Assembly (NCBI GenBank): GCA_016235745.1
Contig: JACRJA010000062.1
Span: 1 to 64,000 of the forward strand
Length of the DNA stretch: 64,000 nt
Direction of reading: 5' to 3'
Origin: Rhodocyclales bacterium
GTDB taxonomy: Bacteria; Pseudomonadota; Gammaproteobacteria; Burkholderiales; Rhodocyclaceae
Part shown: positions 46,340 to 54,754 of the stretch, in pieces
Layout of the letters: each line of letters opens with the position of its first letter
Numbering within the stretch: position 1 is the stretch's first letter
Notes under the pieces: generated by a model
What the model was told of the DNA's origin: nothing
Database searches by the model: none
Seen by the model: the letters and a program-made list of their open reading frames with translations, nothing else
Position numbers and translations under genes: made by a program

Positions 46340-48063
46340 AAGCCAGCCACGCCCACCTCGTCACGCTCAAGGAAGCCCCGGCCGACGCCGAGATCGTCAG
46401 CCAGAAACTCATGATCCGCGCCGGCATGATCCGCCGCATCGCCGCCGGCATCTATGCCTGGCTCCCGCTGGGTCTGCGCAGCCTGCGCAAGGTCGAAGCC
46501 ATCGTGCGCGAAGAGATGAACCGCGCCGGAGCGGTCGAAGTGCTCCTGCCGGTAGTGCAACCGGCGGAGCTGTGGCAGGAATCCGGGCGCTGGGAACACT
46601 ACGGCCCGGAGCTACTGCGCTTCAAGGACCGGCACCAGCGCGACTTCGTGCTCGGCCCCACGCACGAAGAGGTGATCACCGAGCTCGTACGCCGCGACGT
46701 CAAGAGCTACCGCCAGCTGCCGCGGCACTTCTACCAGATCCAGACCAAGTTCCGCGACGAGATCCGCCCGCGCTTCGGCGTGATGCGCGCGCGCGAGTTC
46801 GTCATGAAGGACGGCTACTCGTTTCACGCCGATTTCGCCGACCTCGAGCGCGAATACCGCAACATGTACGACACCTACACGCGCATCTTCACCCGGCTGG
46901 GGCTGAAGTTCCGCGCCGTGGCGGCCGACACGGGCTCGATCGGCGGCACTGGCTCGCACGAATTCCACGTCATCGCCGACACCGGCGAGGACGACATCGC
47001 CTACTGCCCCGCCTCCGACTACGCGGCCAACGTCGAACTCGCCGAGGCGCTTCCTCCGGCCGGACCGCGCCCCGCGCCGGGCGAACCGCTCGTCAAGGTG
47101 CCCACCCCCGGCGTCAAGACCATCGCCGATCTGGTCGATTTCCTCAAAATCCCCGTCGAGCGCACCGTCAAAGCGATCGTCGTCGAAGGGGAAGACGGCG
47201 CGCCGGTGCTGCTGCTGCTGCGCGGCGACCATGAACTCAACGAGATCAAGGCGCAGAAACTCCCGGGCATCAAGAATCCGCTCACCTTCGCCGAAGAAGC
47301 CGCCATCCGCGCCGCCTTCGGCGCCGGGCCGGGCTCGCTCGGGCCCATCGGCTTTACCGGCCGCGTCGTCGCCGATCGCACCGTGGCCAAGATGGCCGAC
47401 TTCGTGGTCGGCGCCAACGAGGACGGACACCACTACACCGGCGCCAACATTGGCCGCGATTTCGCCGAACCGGAAGTGGCCGACCTGCGCAACGTCGTCG
47501 CCGGCGACCCCTCGCCCGACGGCAAAGGCACGCTCGCGATCTGCCGCGGCATCGAAGTCGGGCACATCTTCCAGCTGCGCACGAAGTATTCCGAAGCGAT
47601 GCACTGCACCTTCCTCGATGCCGACGGACGCGAGCGTCCGATGGAGATGGGTTGCTACGGCATCGGCGTCTCCCGCATCCTGGGCGCGGCCATCGAACAG
47701 AACCACGACGAGCGCGGCATTCTCTGGCCCGCGGCCATCGCCCCGTTCGAAGTCGTCCTCTGCCCCATCGGCGCGGCCAAGTCCCCTCTGGTGCAGGAAG
47801 CAGCCGAAGCGCTCTACCGCGACTGTCTCGCCGCCGGGCTCGACGTCGTGCTCGACGATCGCAACGAGCGCCCCGGCGCCATGTTCGCCGACTGGGAGCT
47901 CATCGGCGTGCCCTGGCGCGTGGTGGTGAGCGAACGGGGGCTGGCCGCCGGGCAGTACGAAGTGCAGCACCGCCGCGAGCGCGAAGCGCGTACGCTTCCC
48001 CTCGGCGAAGTCGTGGCCGAACTCGCCGCCGCGATCCGCGCCGAGAAAAAACCGCTGGGGTGA
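46336..48063 (+). CDS. proS: Prolyl-tRNA synthetase
   Basis: This 575-residue class II synthetase has motif 1 region [16 protein letters not shown], motif 2 [17 protein letters not shown], an editing (INS) domain in the middle ([11 protein letters not shown]) and motif 3 [19 protein letters not shown]. It is the bacterial long form. The start overlaps the ackA stop; a TACAAT sequence 31 bp upstream inside ackA could be an internal -10. It is followed by MITE copy 1. Confidence 0.95.
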   Translation: MKASHAHLVTLKEAPADAEIVSQKLMIRAGMIRRIAAGIYAWLPLGLRSLRKVEAIVREEMNRAGAVEVLLPVVQPAELWQESGRWEHYGPELLRFKDRHQRDFVLGPTHEEVITELVRRDVKSYRQLPRHFYQIQTKFRDEIRPRFGVMRAREFVMKDGYSFHADFADLEREYRNMYDTYTRIFTRLGLKFRAVAADTGSIGGTGSHEFHVIADTGEDDIAYCPASDYAANVELAEALPPAGPRPAPGEPLVKVPTPGVKTIADLVDFLKIPVERTVKAIVVEGEDGAPVLLLLRGDHELNEIKAQKLPGIKNPLTFAEEAAIRAAFGAGPGSLGPIGFTGRVVADRTVAKMADFVVGANEDGHHYTGANIGRDFAEPEVADLRNVVAGDPSPDGKGTLAICRGIEVGHIFQLRTKYSEAMHCTFLDADGRERPMEMGCYGIGVSRILGAAIEQNHDERGILWPAAIAPFEVVLCPIGAAKSPLVQEAAEALYRDCLAAGLDVVLDDRNERPGAMFADWELIGVPWRVVVSERGLAAGQYEVQHRREREARTLPLGEVVAELAAAIRAEKKPLG

Positions 48064-48115
48064 CTGCGACGGGTCGCGCCAAGCCACCTGCCCTCGCCCG
48101 CCCCGGGGCGGAAGT

Positions 48116-48258
48116 GGGCGCCGCGAACGACCGTCGCGAGCGGCGGCAGGGCAAGGCGCCCGGAGCGCAGCAGGCGAGACCTATCATGAAGATAGGCGAG
48201 CCTGCGAGCACCGCGCAACGCGGCCATGCGGCCGCGCAGTAGGGTGTTCGCGGCGCCC
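48116..48258 (+). mobile_element. 143-bp MITE-like element, copy 1
   Basis: The element is bounded by perfect 13-bp terminal inverted repeats GGGCGCCGCGAAC (48116-48128) and GTTCGCGGCGCCC (48246-48258). Inside are a hairpin (CCTATC/GATAGG arms) nested in GCAGGC/GCCTGC arms, and a further GCGCGGCCGC-rich palindrome. It matches copy 2, in opposite orientation, along its full 143 bp with about eight differences by eye. It has no coding capacity for a transposase, so it would be mobilised in trans. No clear target duplication is seen. Confidence 0.75.
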
Positions 48259-48284
48259 AAATATCTGGCAAGAGACCGGCACCC

Positions 48285-48944
48285 ATGATGCAACCGCCGT
48301 ACCGCCCGCGCTTTTTGCGCCGGACCGCCGCCCGATTCCTGCTCGCGGCGGCGCTCCTCTTCGCTGCGCTTGCCCCTGCTCCGGCACGCGCCGGAGCGCA
48401 GCGCTACGAGCCGCTGGCCGACAGCGTGCGCGAAGCGCTCTCGGCCATCGTCGCCGACGCGCCCGTCGCCCCCGAGCGCATCCGCCGCGATCCGCTCGCC
48501 GCGCGCTGGATCGACGCGCAAAGCGAGCGGCTCGTGCGCCGCGTCCCCGACCCCGCCGAGCGCGAGGAACTGCTCGCCACCGTCTATTACGAATCCGCCC
48601 GCGCCGGGCTCGACCCGGAACTGGTGCTCGGTCTCATCGAGGTCGAGAGCGGTTTTCGCAAATACGCCGTCTCCACGGCCGGGGCGCGCGGCTACATGCA
48701 GGTCATGCCCTTCTGGGTTGGACTCATCGGCGCTCCGCAGCACAACCTCTTTCACCTGCGCACCAACCTGCGCTACGGCTGCACCATCCTGCGCCACTAC
48801 CTCGACCTGGAAAAAGGCGACCTCTACCGCGCCTTGGGGCGCTACAACGGCAGCCTGGGGCGCCCCGAGTACCCCAACGCGGTGCTGGCGAACTGGCGCA
48901 AGTACCGCCAGCCCGAGCTCAGCCCTGCGTCCCTCCGACGGTGA
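48285..48944 (+). CDS. Lytic transglycosylase (SLT domain)
   Basis: This 219-residue secreted protein has an N-terminal signal peptide (FLLAAALLFAALAPAPARA) and a C-terminal SLT lysozyme-like domain: YYESARAGLDPELVLGLIEV, then ESGFRKYAVSTAGARGYMQV with the catalytic Glu, and ALGRYNGSLGRPEYPNAV. It cleaves peptidoglycan glycan strands. The start is 26 bp after MITE copy 1, so the element borders its promoter. The end overlaps the convergent tldD by 26 bp. Confidence 0.88.
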   Translation: MMQPPYRPRFLRRTAARFLLAAALLFAALAPAPARAGAQRYEPLADSVREALSAIVADAPVAPERIRRDPLAARWIDAQSERLVRRVPDPAEREELLATVYYESARAGLDPELVLGLIEVESGFRKYAVSTAGARGYMQVMPFWVGLIGAPQHNLFHLRTNLRYGCTILRHYLDLEKGDLYRALGRYNGSLGRPEYPNAVLANWRKYRQPELSPASLRR

Positions 48945-50385
48945 TGCCCTCCACGCGCAGCGTCGGCTGCCCCACCCCCACCGGCACGCTCTGACCGTCC
49001 TTGCCGCAGGTGCCGATGCCCGGGTCCAGCGCGAGATCGGTGCCGATCATCGCAACGCGCTGCATCACCTCGGGGCCACTGCCGATCAAGGTCGCTCCCT
49101 TGATGGGGTAGCACACTTTCCCGTCCTCGACCCAGTAGGCCTCCGACATGGAAAAGACGAACTTGCCGGAAGTGATGTCGACCTGCCCGCCGCCGAAATT
49201 GACCGCATAGATGCCGCGCTCCACCGAGGCGAGGATCTCCTCCGGATCGTGCGTGCCGGCGAGCATGTAGGTGTTCGTCATCCGCGGCATCGGCCCGTAG
49301 GCGTAGGACTCGCGCCGCCCGTTGCCGGTGGGCTTCATGCCCATGAGCCGGGCGTTGAGGCGATCCTGCATGTACCCTACCAGGATGCCGTCCTCGATGA
49401 GCACGGTCGGCTGGGTGGGCGTCCCCTCGTCGTCGAGGGTGAGCGAGCCGCGGCGCAGCGGCAAGGTGCCATCGTCGACCACCGTCACGCCCGGGGCGGC
49501 CACCCGCTCGCCAATGCGTCCGCTATAGGCCGAAGTCCCCTTGCGGTTGAAATCCCCCTCCAGGCCGTGCCCCACCGCCTCGTGCAGCAGCACCCCCGGC
49601 CAGCCGGGGCCGAGCACCACGGTGAAGACCCCGGCCGGAGCCGGCCTCGCTTCCAGGTTGACCCGCGCCTGATGCACCGCCTGGCGGGCAAGGCGCTCGA
49701 GCGCCGCCTCGTCGAAAGCGGTGAGCCCATAGCGTCCGCCCATGCCGCTCGAGCCGCTCTCGCGCCGCCCATCCTGAGCCAGGATCACGGTGAGCGACAG
49801 GCGCACGAGCGGGCGCAGATCGGCGGCGAGCAGCCCGTCGCTGCGGGCGACGAGCACCGTCTCCCACGAAGCCGCCAACCCCGCCATCACCTGCTCGACG
49901 CGGGCATCCAGGGCGCGCGCCTTCGCTTCCAGCCGCTCCAGCAGCCGCACCTTCTCCCGCGCGGGCAAGGTTCCCACTGGATCGACGGCCGGATAGCGCG
50001 CCGGCGCAAGCGCACCGCGGCGCAGGTCCACCCGCCGCTCCTGCCCGAGCGCAGCGACCGCCCGCACGGCGCGCGCCGCCTCCAGAAGCGAGTCCGGACG
50101 CAGGTCGTCGGTATAGGCGAGCGCCTGTTTCTCCCCGGCGATTGCCCGCACCCCCACCCCCTGCTCGATGGAAAAGGCGCCGGACTTCACGATCCCCTCT
50201 TCAAGAGACCAGCTTTCCACATGGCGCAGCTGGAAATACACGTCCGCCTCGTCCACGGCATGGGTCTGCACCTGCGACAAGGTCGAAGACACCTCTTCCA
50301 GCGTCAAGCCATTGGCCGTGAGCAGCCGCTCTTCGGCCAAGGCCAGCGCGTCCGTCGTCTCCGTTGCTTCCGCCATTTCGTTCAT
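48919..50385 (-). CDS. tldD: TldD metalloprotease subunit
   Basis: This protein of about 488 residues carries the TldD/PmbA zinc motif HEAVGHGLEGDF and the long C-terminal beta-rich domain (SGMGGRYGLTAF, GKVCYPIKGATLIGSG). TldD pairs with TldE/PmbA to process peptides such as microcin B17 and antitoxins. I prefer ATG 50385, since AGGAG then sits 9 nt upstream; ATG 50391, two codons earlier, leaves only 3 nt. MITE copy 2 now separates it from the nitrilase gene. Confidence 0.92.
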   Translation of the reverse strand: MNEMAEATETTDALALAEERLLTANGLTLEEVSSTLSQVQTHAVDEADVYFQLRHVESWSLEEGIVKSGAFSIEQGVGVRAIAGEKQALAYTDDLRPDSLLEAARAVRAVAALGQERRVDLRRGALAPARYPAVDPVGTLPAREKVRLLERLEAKARALDARVEQVMAGLAASWETVLVARSDGLLAADLRPLVRLSLTVILAQDGRRESGSSGMGGRYGLTAFDEAALERLARQAVHQARVNLEARPAPAGVFTVVLGPGWPGVLLHEAVGHGLEGDFNRKGTSAYSGRIGERVAAPGVTVVDDGTLPLRRGSLTLDDEGTPTQPTVLIEDGILVGYMQDRLNARLMGMKPTGNGRRESYAYGPMPRMTNTYMLAGTHDPEEILASVERGIYAVNFGGGQVDITSGKFVFSMSEAYWVEDGKVCYPIKGATLIGSGPEVMQRVAMIGTDLALDPGIGTCGKDGQSVPVGVGQPTLRVEGITVGGTQG

Positions 50386-50411
50386 GCGCATACTCTCCTG
50401 ATGAATTCTCC

Positions 50412-50554
50412 GGGCACCTCGAACAACCTACTGCGCGGCCGCATGGCGGCGTTGCGCGGTGCTCGCAGGCTCGCCTATCTTCATGATATGTCTCGCCTGC
50501 TGCGCTCCGGGCGCCTTGCCCTGCAGCCGCTCGCGACGGGTGTTCGCGGCGCCC
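50412..50554 (-). mobile_element. 143-bp MITE-like element, copy 2
   Basis: This has the same length as copy 1 and is inverted relative to it. One terminal repeat is intact (GTTCGCGGCGCCC, 50542-50554). The other (GGGCACCTCGAAC, 50412-50424) has two changes. The central hairpin has one mismatch. The element lies between the nitrilase gene and tldD within a conserved operon and provides the nitrilase stop codon. Confidence 0.75.
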
Positions 50555-51377
50555 ATCCTTCACGCCGGTGCCGCCACGCCGGCAGCCTCGCGCGGACCTC
50601 GTCGAGACGCTCACGCCATAGCGTCCCCCGCACCACGCCTTCGCCTTCGGCCAGACGCGCACGCACCTCACCCCAGGGATCGACGAAGAGCGAATCCCCC
50701 CAGGTGCGCCGTCCCGCCTCATGCCGTCCGCCTTGCGCCGCGGCGAGCACGTAGCATTGATTCTCGATCGCCCGGGCGCGCAACAGCACCTCCCAGTGCG
50801 CCCGGCCCGTGGTCCAGGTGAAGGCCGCCGGCAGCACGACCAGGTCCACGAGCCCCATAGCGCGGTAGAGTTCCGGGAAACGCAGGTCGTAGCAGATGGA
50901 CAGCCCCACCGTCCAACCCTCGATCTCGACGGTGACCACCGCTTCGCCCGGCTCGATCGTCTCTCCCTCATCGTAGACTTCCTCGCCGTGGCGCAGGCCG
51001 AAGAGATGGATCTTGTCGTAGCGCGCCACGCAGCGCCCATCTGGCGCATAAACGAGACAGGCGTTGCGCACCTTGTCGGGATCCTGCGCTTCCAGCGGCA
51101 CCGTCCCGCCCACCAGCCAGATCCCCAAACGCGCCGCCTGCCGCGCCAGCCACTCCTGGATCGGCCCGGCGCCGAAGCGCTCGCGCAGGCGCACTTTCTC
51201 GCGCGCATCGGCCGAAATCACGGCGAAATACTCCGGCAACACCGCGAGCCTCGCTCCCGCGTCGGCAGCCAGCTCCAGCAAGCGCTCGGCCGTGGCCAGG
51301 TTGTCCGCCACGCGCGGCGTCGACACCATCTGCACCGCCGCAGCGCGCAAGAATGGGCGCCCCACGTCTTTGTCCAT
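50481..51377 (-). CDS. Nit-family carbon-nitrogen hydrolase with MITE-encoded C-terminus
   Basis: This 298-residue hydrolase has the nitrilase triad: Glu49 in LPEYF, Lys in YDKIHLFGLRHG, and Cys in ICYDLRFPELY. It resembles Nit1/Nit2-type deaminated-glutathione or omega-amidase enzymes encoded beside yhdP and tldD in many proteobacteria. The family domain ends near residue 270. About the last 24 residues, starting APRTPVASG, come from the MITE-like element (50412-50554), as does the stop. The enzyme core is complete, so function is probably kept. The start overlaps the yhdP stop by one base (TGATG). Confidence 0.88.
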   Translation of the reverse strand: MDKDVGRPFLRAAAVQMVSTPRVADNLATAERLLELAADAGARLAVLPEYFAVISADAREKVRLRERFGAGPIQEWLARQAARLGIWLVGGTVPLEAQDPDKVRNACLVYAPDGRCVARYDKIHLFGLRHGEEVYDEGETIEPGEAVVTVEIEGWTVGLSICYDLRFPELYRAMGLVDLVVLPAAFTWTTGRAHWEVLLRARAIENQCYVLAAAQGGRHEAGRRTWGDSLFVDPWGEVRARLAEGEGVVRGTLWRERLDEVRARLPAWRHRREGWAPRTPVASGCRARRPERSRRDIS

Positions 51378-54300
51378 CACCCCCCTCCTTCCCCTTCTCC
51401 TTCCACCGGAACGGGTTCCTGGGATTTCACCTCGGGCGCCGACCACGGTCCAGTCACATGGAGCCGCTGCCCCAACATCCGCCCGAACGGATCGCCCAAG
51501 AGCCTCTGTCCGATGAAAGCCACCGCCCCGGCAAGCGGATTGGCGATGCCCACCGCCACCGCCGTGCTGTCGGAAAGACGCGGGCGAACTGTCACGTCCA
51601 GCTCCTGCGTCTGCTTGCGCAGATCCACCAAGCCGACCATCTCCACCGTCGCGCTCGGCGCCGCGATGCGCAGATCGCTCGTAGTCAGGTAGCCGTCGTT
51701 GAGCGCAAAACTGCCCTGGAGCCGATCGAACGCCATCCCTTTGGCGAACACGTCGCCGAAATCGAGCAACAGACGGCGCGGCAGGCTCTGCAGGCTCAAA
51801 ATGCCCAACAAGCGCCCCACCCCGGGCTCGATCTCCTCGAACCGCCCGTTGGTGATCTCGATCTCCCCGCGTCCGGCCACCGTGTAGAGATCGAAATCGA
51901 GCGGCGAACCCGGCCAGCGCCACTGGGCCGTCACCTGTCCCTTTCCCCTCTCGAGTCCGGCGGTATCGAACCAATGCCGCACCGTCTTGCCCGCGTCCTC
52001 GATCGTCATCTTCGTGGCCAACTCGGTCTGCGGCCGCTCGCCATCGCGCCACACGCCGCTCGCGTCGATGCGAAACACCGCCGGCACCTCCAGCGTGAGC
52101 GCATCGAGCGACCATTGCCCCGGCGCCAGGCTCGCGCGCAACGCCAATGCGCCCAGCCAGCGATCGCCCAAACCGAAGCGATCGACGGTGAGATCGAACG
52201 CCGGCAGGCGTCCTTCCTGCGGCGCTTGCCCTCCCGCTTCCGCCTTCGGCATCATCAGCTTCGCGAACCACCCTTCGACGCGCTCCGTGCCAGCCTTGCC
52301 CAAGGTCACGCGCACATTGCCCTGCGCCTCATCCGTGGCCACCGCCAGCGACCAGACCGGCCCCTTGCTCTCGCCCTGTACATGCACGCGATGCCAGCTC
52401 CGCCCAAGGAAACGGACCGAGGCCGCATCCACCTGCAGCGCGGCGAGCGCCGACGCCTCAGCGCCCTCGCCGATGCCGGAAGTCAGCCCCAGCCAGCGAT
52501 CCAGATCGAGCTCGGAAGCGGCAAGCTGCAGCATGCCGCCCCGACGCGGCGCCGCGTCCCCCCCTCCCACCGCCGCTGCCCACGCCCCGTCGCGCGCGCG
52601 CACGAAACGCAGGCGATCGCCGAGCTGCGCCTTCGCCTCCATGCCCGACGGCCAGAACTTGAGCTCCGCCCGGCTCGGCCAGCGCGCCCCGGCGGGCTTG
52701 TCCAAGGGCGGCGGCAGATCCGAACCCATGCCGGTGAGATCAGAAGCGAGCACCAGCGCCGGCGCGTCCTTGGCAAAAGTCAGCGTCCCGCTCACCGCCG
52801 TCGAACCCGACAGCGGCAGCTTCCCGAACACGGCCGAGAGCTGCGCCGCCGAGAACGACCCCTGCAAGGCGAGCTTAGGCGGATCGCCCCCCTGCCATTT
52901 CGCCGTCACCGGCGCATCCCACCACTTGCCCTCGGCCTGCGCCGAGCGCACCCCGTGTCCGTCGAACGCCACCTCACCGCGGATCTGCTCGATCGGCCAG
53001 CCCGCCACCTGTGCCGGGATCCGCCCCTCGGAAAACGTCAACGTCCCGCTCACCCCCGAAGGAAGATCCCCGGCAAGCGGCATCGTCAGCCCCAAGCGCA
53101 GCGCCGTCTTGGCCTCCAGCTGTACTGCCTGCAGCGCCGCAAGCGGCAGGTCCTCGCGCAAAGGGCTGGCGGCGGCATAGCGCAGAAACGCCGACCACGG
53201 CCCTTCGGCCTCGCCCGCCACCGTCACTACCGGAATCTCGGCGTCGAACTCGGGAATGAAGGCCCGGATCGGTCCGAACCGCACCCCCTGCCCCTGCGCC
53301 TGGGCCACCTCGATCGCCACCGCCCCCCGATCGAAGGTCACCACCCCCTTCACCTGCTCGAATTCCGGCCACTGCGGCGCGAAGCGCAGCGTCACCTCCT
53401 CGAGCGGCATCCGCAGCCAGAACTCCCCGCCATTCCCACGAAACGGAAACTCGGCGAGCGGCCCGCGCAGGCGAAACTCCACGGACGAGAGCTTGCCGGC
53501 CACCAAGGCATCGCGCAGCCATCCCTGCACCCGCGGCCCCACCGCGGCCCCCGGCAGATAGCGCACCAGGCGATCGAGCGCCACCTCGTCGAGCGAGCCT
53601 TGCAGATCAGCCACGTCGCCCGCACGCGCCAGACGGTAACGGCCCGACACCCGCGCGGTGAAATCCTCGGTCTGCAGGCGTCCCTGCTCCAACGTCAGGT
53701 CGTAGCCATTCCCGTCGTACGCCCAACGCCCCTGGATCACGCCCTCGGGAACCGCCACCGTCTCGAGCTGCGGCCACACCGCCGGCCAGCTCATCGCCCC
53801 TTGCGCGATCGACAGCGCGAACTCGCCCCCGGCGCGATCCCCGGCAATGCGCCCGCTCACCTCGCGCACGCCGAAGGACTCTCCCACCGCCGCCCAGCCC
53901 GCTTTTTCCAGGGCGAGATCGAGCGAGTGCAGACGCCCATCGCGCAAAACCACCGCGCCGGAGACCGATCCCTCGGGCCGCAGGCCCGCCGCCTGTGGCC
54001 ACCACAGCGCGAGCGCCTCGCCGCCGATCTCCTTCAGATCGAACTGCGCCTCCACCCGCCCCAGGCGCGAACCGGAAAGCCGCACCGCCGCATGCCGCAC
54101 CGCGCCCGGCGCTTCCCCCTCGAACTCCGCCTGCCAGCCCCACACTCCCATCGCCAGGGAGAGCGACCCTCGAGCACGCACCTCATCGCCGTCGCGCCGC
54201 CAGGTCAGCTGCGCCTCGCCCACCTCGACGCTCACCCCCGCCGGCAAACCCGGCGATGGCGCGGCGCCCCCGGCCTGCAGCCGCTGCATCAGCGCCGCCT

Positions 54301-54676
54301 CATCGTCCACCCGCACCTGCGCCGCCGGCACGAGGACCTGCACCACCCCCTTACCAGCACGCCACGCTGCCCATCCCCCGCCCAGGGTCACCCGCACCAC
54401 GGGCAGCGAGGCCTCGGCTCCTGCGGTATGAATCTGCACCTCGCTGGCGAGCGCCACCGGCCACCAGCCATTCCACTGCCCTTCCAGCCGGCCGACCGAG
54501 ACCTCCATCCCACTGCGCGCCGAAAGCTCGCGCGCCAGCGCCTCGCGCCACCAGTCGAGCTCCGGCCACAGCCAGAACCGCAACGCCGCAAGCAGCATCA
54601 CCGTCAGCACCGCTGCGACCCCTACGAGCATCGCCGCCGCGATCCCCAGCCTGCGCACCCCCGTTGCGATCCTCAA
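51377..54676 (-). CDS. yhdP: YhdP-family AsmA-like envelope protein
   Basis: This 1099-residue protein has one N-terminal membrane segment (GIAAAMLVGVAAVLTVMLLA), followed by a very long beta-rich periplasmic region with DUF3971 character and a C-terminal AsmA-like end (VGRLLGILSLQSLPRRL, AVAVGIANPLAGA). YhdP and related AsmA-like proteins bridge inner and outer membranes and move phospholipids. It is somewhat shorter than the roughly 1270 residues of E. coli YhdP. It heads the yhdP-nit-tldD operon and faces glnE across a short divergent gap. Confidence 0.88.
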   Translation of the reverse strand: MRIATGVRRLGIAAAMLVGVAAVLTVMLLAALRFWLWPELDWWREALARELSARSGMEVSVGRLEGQWNGWWPVALASEVQIHTAGAEASLPVVRVTLGGGWAAWRAGKGVVQVLVPAAQVRVDDEAALMQRLQAGGAAPSPGLPAGVSVEVGEAQLTWRRDGDEVRARGSLSLAMGVWGWQAEFEGEAPGAVRHAAVRLSGSRLGRVEAQFDLKEIGGEALALWWPQAAGLRPEGSVSGAVVLRDGRLHSLDLALEKAGWAAVGESFGVREVSGRIAGDRAGGEFALSIAQGAMSWPAVWPQLETVAVPEGVIQGRWAYDGNGYDLTLEQGRLQTEDFTARVSGRYRLARAGDVADLQGSLDEVALDRLVRYLPGAAVGPRVQGWLRDALVAGKLSSVEFRLRGPLAEFPFRGNGGEFWLRMPLEEVTLRFAPQWPEFEQVKGVVTFDRGAVAIEVAQAQGQGVRFGPIRAFIPEFDAEIPVVTVAGEAEGPWSAFLRYAAASPLREDLPLAALQAVQLEAKTALRLGLTMPLAGDLPSGVSGTLTFSEGRIPAQVAGWPIEQIRGEVAFDGHGVRSAQAEGKWWDAPVTAKWQGGDPPKLALQGSFSAAQLSAVFGKLPLSGSTAVSGTLTFAKDAPALVLASDLTGMGSDLPPPLDKPAGARWPSRAELKFWPSGMEAKAQLGDRLRFVRARDGAWAAAVGGGDAAPRRGGMLQLAASELDLDRWLGLTSGIGEGAEASALAALQVDAASVRFLGRSWHRVHVQGESKGPVWSLAVATDEAQGNVRVTLGKAGTERVEGWFAKLMMPKAEAGGQAPQEGRLPAFDLTVDRFGLGDRWLGALALRASLAPGQWSLDALTLEVPAVFRIDASGVWRDGERPQTELATKMTIEDAGKTVRHWFDTAGLERGKGQVTAQWRWPGSPLDFDLYTVAGRGEIEITNGRFEEIEPGVGRLLGILSLQSLPRRLLLDFGDVFAKGMAFDRLQGSFALNDGYLTTSDLRIAAPSATVEMVGLVDLRKQTQELDVTVRPRLSDSTAVAVGIANPLAGAVAFIGQRLLGDPFGRMLGQRLHVTGPWSAPEVKSQEPVPVEGEGEGGG

Positions 54677-54754
54677 ACCCCAAACCCTCCGCTATCGCAG
54701 TACACTACAATGGACACAGTCCGCATTGTAACGGACGCCCACCCCGAGCCTGTC

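Noticed and set aside
51353-54709. Very long plus-strand open frame continuing upstream of glnE
   Set aside because: It is antisense to yhdP in GC-rich DNA. Its translation is Arg/Pro/His-rich and lacks any domain until the true glnE start; yhdP on the other strand has clear family features.
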